Shown here piece after piece: positions 5,038-6,115 of a stretch of 6,115 bases of DNA. Below the pieces are notes generated by a model. It saw only the letters and a program-made list of their open reading frames with translations, made no database searches and was not told the DNA's origin. Each line of letters starts with the position of its first letter. Position 1 is the stretch's first letter. The position numbers and the translations under genes were made by a program. The DNA lies in contig USEH01000138.1 of NCBI GenBank assembly GCA_900553675.1, positions 1 through 6,115 on the forward strand, in the 5' to 3' direction. Source of the stretch: an uncultured Ruminococcus sp. (GTDB taxonomy: Bacteria > Bacillota > Clostridia > Oscillospirales > Ruminococcaceae).

Positions 5038-5730
5038 CTAAATGAAAAACTTCCGCCGCAACGCTTCTCTCATCGGCTTGCAAGCTCCGATAACAATCAG
5101 CAGCACCCCAATCGCCACACAGCATATCAGCGGGTAAAGCGACCAGAACACAAACCTCACCTTAAAGGTTATCCACAAAAACATCTCGATAAGCACGGTG
5201 TACCCGCCCACGGCTATCACCGCTCCGCCGGAGATAAAGAAGTACCCCGCGCGGACGTATTTGCATAGCGCTACCACCGCCGTTACTATCACTCCGGCTA
5301 TCGCCGTTACAGGAAAGCCGAAGCTTAAAAACCAGCCGCCGTTAGTCGTTAGGGATATCAGCAGAAGATACAGCGCTATCGCCGCAAAGGTGCAAGGCAC
5401 AAATATCACGGGATTCGGGCGCTTGAACCAAAACGGCAGTATCATCGCGATATACACAAGCGCGATTCCCCCAAGCACATAGCCCGACCACGACACTCCG
5501 CCGCCAAGGCGCAAATCTATTATCAGCGGAAGCCCCGCTCCTAAGCCGCACAAAACCGTTACCACAAGCATTACTATCCGTCTGACCTGCTTTTTGTCGG
5601 CAGCGTAAAATTCGGGATACGGCTTTTCGCCCTCCCCCTGCTTTATGTCAGGATGAAATACAGGGGTGGAGCACAGCGGACAGCACTTTTCACTGTCGCG
5701 CAGCTCAACTCCGCAGTTAACACAATACAT
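5038..5730 (-). CDS. Zinc-ribbon multi-pass membrane protein, DUF6320-like
   Basis: 230 residues; ATG 5730 with AGGAAGG-type ribosome site (5736-5744). The N-terminus MYCVNCGVELRDSEKCCPLC has two CxxC pairs (C3/C6, C17/C20), a zinc-ribbon of rubredoxin-like spacing, with a short proline-containing linker (about 21-45). About six hydrophobic segments follow: roughly 51-72, 81-102, 107-128, 132-157, 161-187 and 192-216. A basic tail REALRRKFFI ends the protein. The ribbon is probably cytosolic and the rest in the membrane. I recognise the layout as DUF6320-type from Clostridia, whose function is unknown; from memory, such genes often follow an acetyltransferase- or condensation-like gene, as here. 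The gap to the upstream gene (172 bp) is filled with palindromic repeats, but both read the same way and no promoter stands out between them. Confidence 0.85.
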   Translation of the reverse strand: MYCVNCGVELRDSEKCCPLCSTPVFHPDIKQGEGEKPYPEFYAADKKQVRRIVMLVVTVLCGLGAGLPLIIDLRLGGGVSWSGYVLGGIALVYIAMILPFWFKRPNPVIFVPCTFAAIALYLLLISLTTNGGWFLSFGFPVTAIAGVIVTAVVALCKYVRAGYFFISGGAVIAVGGYTVLIEMFLWITFKVRFVFWSLYPLICCVAIGVLLIVIGACKPMREALRRKFFI

Positions 5731-5769
5731 AATTACCTTCCTTTCCCTTCATACGCTCGGTTCATTACC

Positions 5770-5896
5770 GCTCGCGAAGCGAGCAATCCCTAAAATCCGT
5801 CGCGAAGCGACTCCGCAACACGCCTCAGGCGTACATCACAGCGAGCGCAAGCGAAGCGATATCACTTCATCACTACGAGCAAAGCGAGTGCATCAC
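5770..5896. repeat. Mini-palindrome cluster with CATCAC punctuation, second locus
   Basis: Palindromes GCTCGC-GAA-GCGAGC (5770-5784), GTCGC-GAA-GCGAC (5799-5811), ACGCCT-C-AGGCGT (5820-5832); then GCGAGCGCAAGCGAAGCGA-type sequence with CATCAC at 5834, 5868 and 5891 and TATCAC at 5859. The end CATCACTTATA is shared with the 4340-4482 cluster. It lies in the gap between two co-directional genes and could fold in their transcript; no T run marks a terminator. Confidence 0.7.
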
Positions 5897-5902
5897 TTAT
5901 AA

Positions 5903-6115
5903 TCATTCCGTTCTCTGATTGCTCTCTATAGTAACCTTAAGTCCCAGCTTTACAAGATTCGTAAAGAACTCATGCTCCAGCTCTGGCTCCACCGAGCGGC
6001 GGATGATGTTGATTCGCAGCTCGTTGCCGTATGAGCAAACCCCGCAGTTGTAAGGTGCCTGCGCCTGCGGTCCTATAATAAAGTCGAAGCACCTCAGATA
6101 CGGCTTCATCTCCTC
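5903..6115 (-). CDS. C-terminal part of a condensation/alcohol acetyltransferase-like protein (5' end outside window)
   Basis: The frame is open to the window edge (Glu-Glu before the first visible Met at 6109), so that Met is probably internal and only about the last 70 residues are seen. Recognisable are FDFIIGPQ, then PYNCGVCSYGNELRINI and RRSVEPELEHEFFTNLVKLG. This resembles the closing beta-strands and helix of the condensation/acetyltransferase fold (wax-ester synthase and alcohol acetyltransferase type), where N-x-G-V-x-S-Y precedes a final EPELE...F helix. The catalytic HHxxxDG motif would lie upstream, outside the window, so activity cannot be judged. It probably shares a transcript with the DUF6320-like gene, and CATCAC repeats begin just after its stop (TGA 5903-5905). 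Confidence 0.65.
   Translation of the reverse strand, partial: EEMKPYLRCFDFIIGPQAQAPYNCGVCSYGNELRINIIRRSVEPELEHEFFTNLVKLGLKVTIESNQRTE

Noticed and set aside
5169..5177. Perfect DnaA-box sequence TTATCCACA
   Set aside because: A single copy inside the DUF6320-like coding region, far from the AT-rich block; no cluster.
5666..5902. Plus-strand open frame of 78 residues
   Set aside because: Antisense to the DUF6320 start plus repeat translation.

Overview
The window looks like part of a chromosome from a gut- or rumen-type Firmicute of class Clostridia, probably near Ruminococcus/Oscillospiraceae. This is inferred from strong AGGAGG ribosome sites, near-consensus sigma-A promoters, Firmicutes-type LexA boxes, the protein families present, and families of short GC-rich palindromes between genes. 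Genus and species cannot be fixed from the sequence alone.

Layout. Positions 1-289 are a pyrimidine-rich leader with no convincing gene. A complete family GH31 alpha-glycosidase (290-2284, +) follows, then a strong hairpin with a T run that ends directly against the ribosome site of a 71-residue Cys-rich protein (2370-2585, +). Next come a repeat module (2586-2685) and a 305-bp non-coding block (2738-3042) with five copies of GGTACGAT in both orientations, an exact 25-bp inverted repeat, and an AT-rich core containing three tandem octamers. That block runs into the 3' end of a minus-strand RecA/RepA-like ATPase (3039-4145). The ATPase promoter (TTGACA-17-TATTAT) is bracketed by two GAAC-N4-GTTC palindromes that match Firmicutes LexA (SOS) boxes. 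Further left-reading genes are a solitary Phd/YefM-type antitoxin (4479-4757), a zinc-ribbon membrane protein of the DUF6320 type (5038-5730), and the 3' end of a probable condensation/alcohol acetyltransferase-like gene that leaves the window (5903-6115). The last two probably form an operon.

The gaps are filled by two families of short palindromic repeats. Family 1 is a module of hairpin, CAGATAA purine tract, GTTGTG, hairpin; it occurs once at 2586 and twice head-to-head at 4826-5021. Family 2 is a set of mini-palindromes punctuated by CATCAC at 4340-4482 and 5770-5896. The hairpin stems differ between copies while pairing is kept.

The most interesting points are: (i) the candidate SOS-controlled ATPase next to an iteron-like, AT-rich, origin-like block, which may be a damage-inducible replicon or its remnant; (ii) a 42-nt stretch at the antitoxin's 3' end that encodes, in another frame, almost the same C-terminal peptide and stop as the DUF6320 gene 555 bp away, with seven of eight differences silent in that frame; and (iii) the compensatory hairpin module. 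None of the functional proposals has been tested here; they rest on motifs read by eye.
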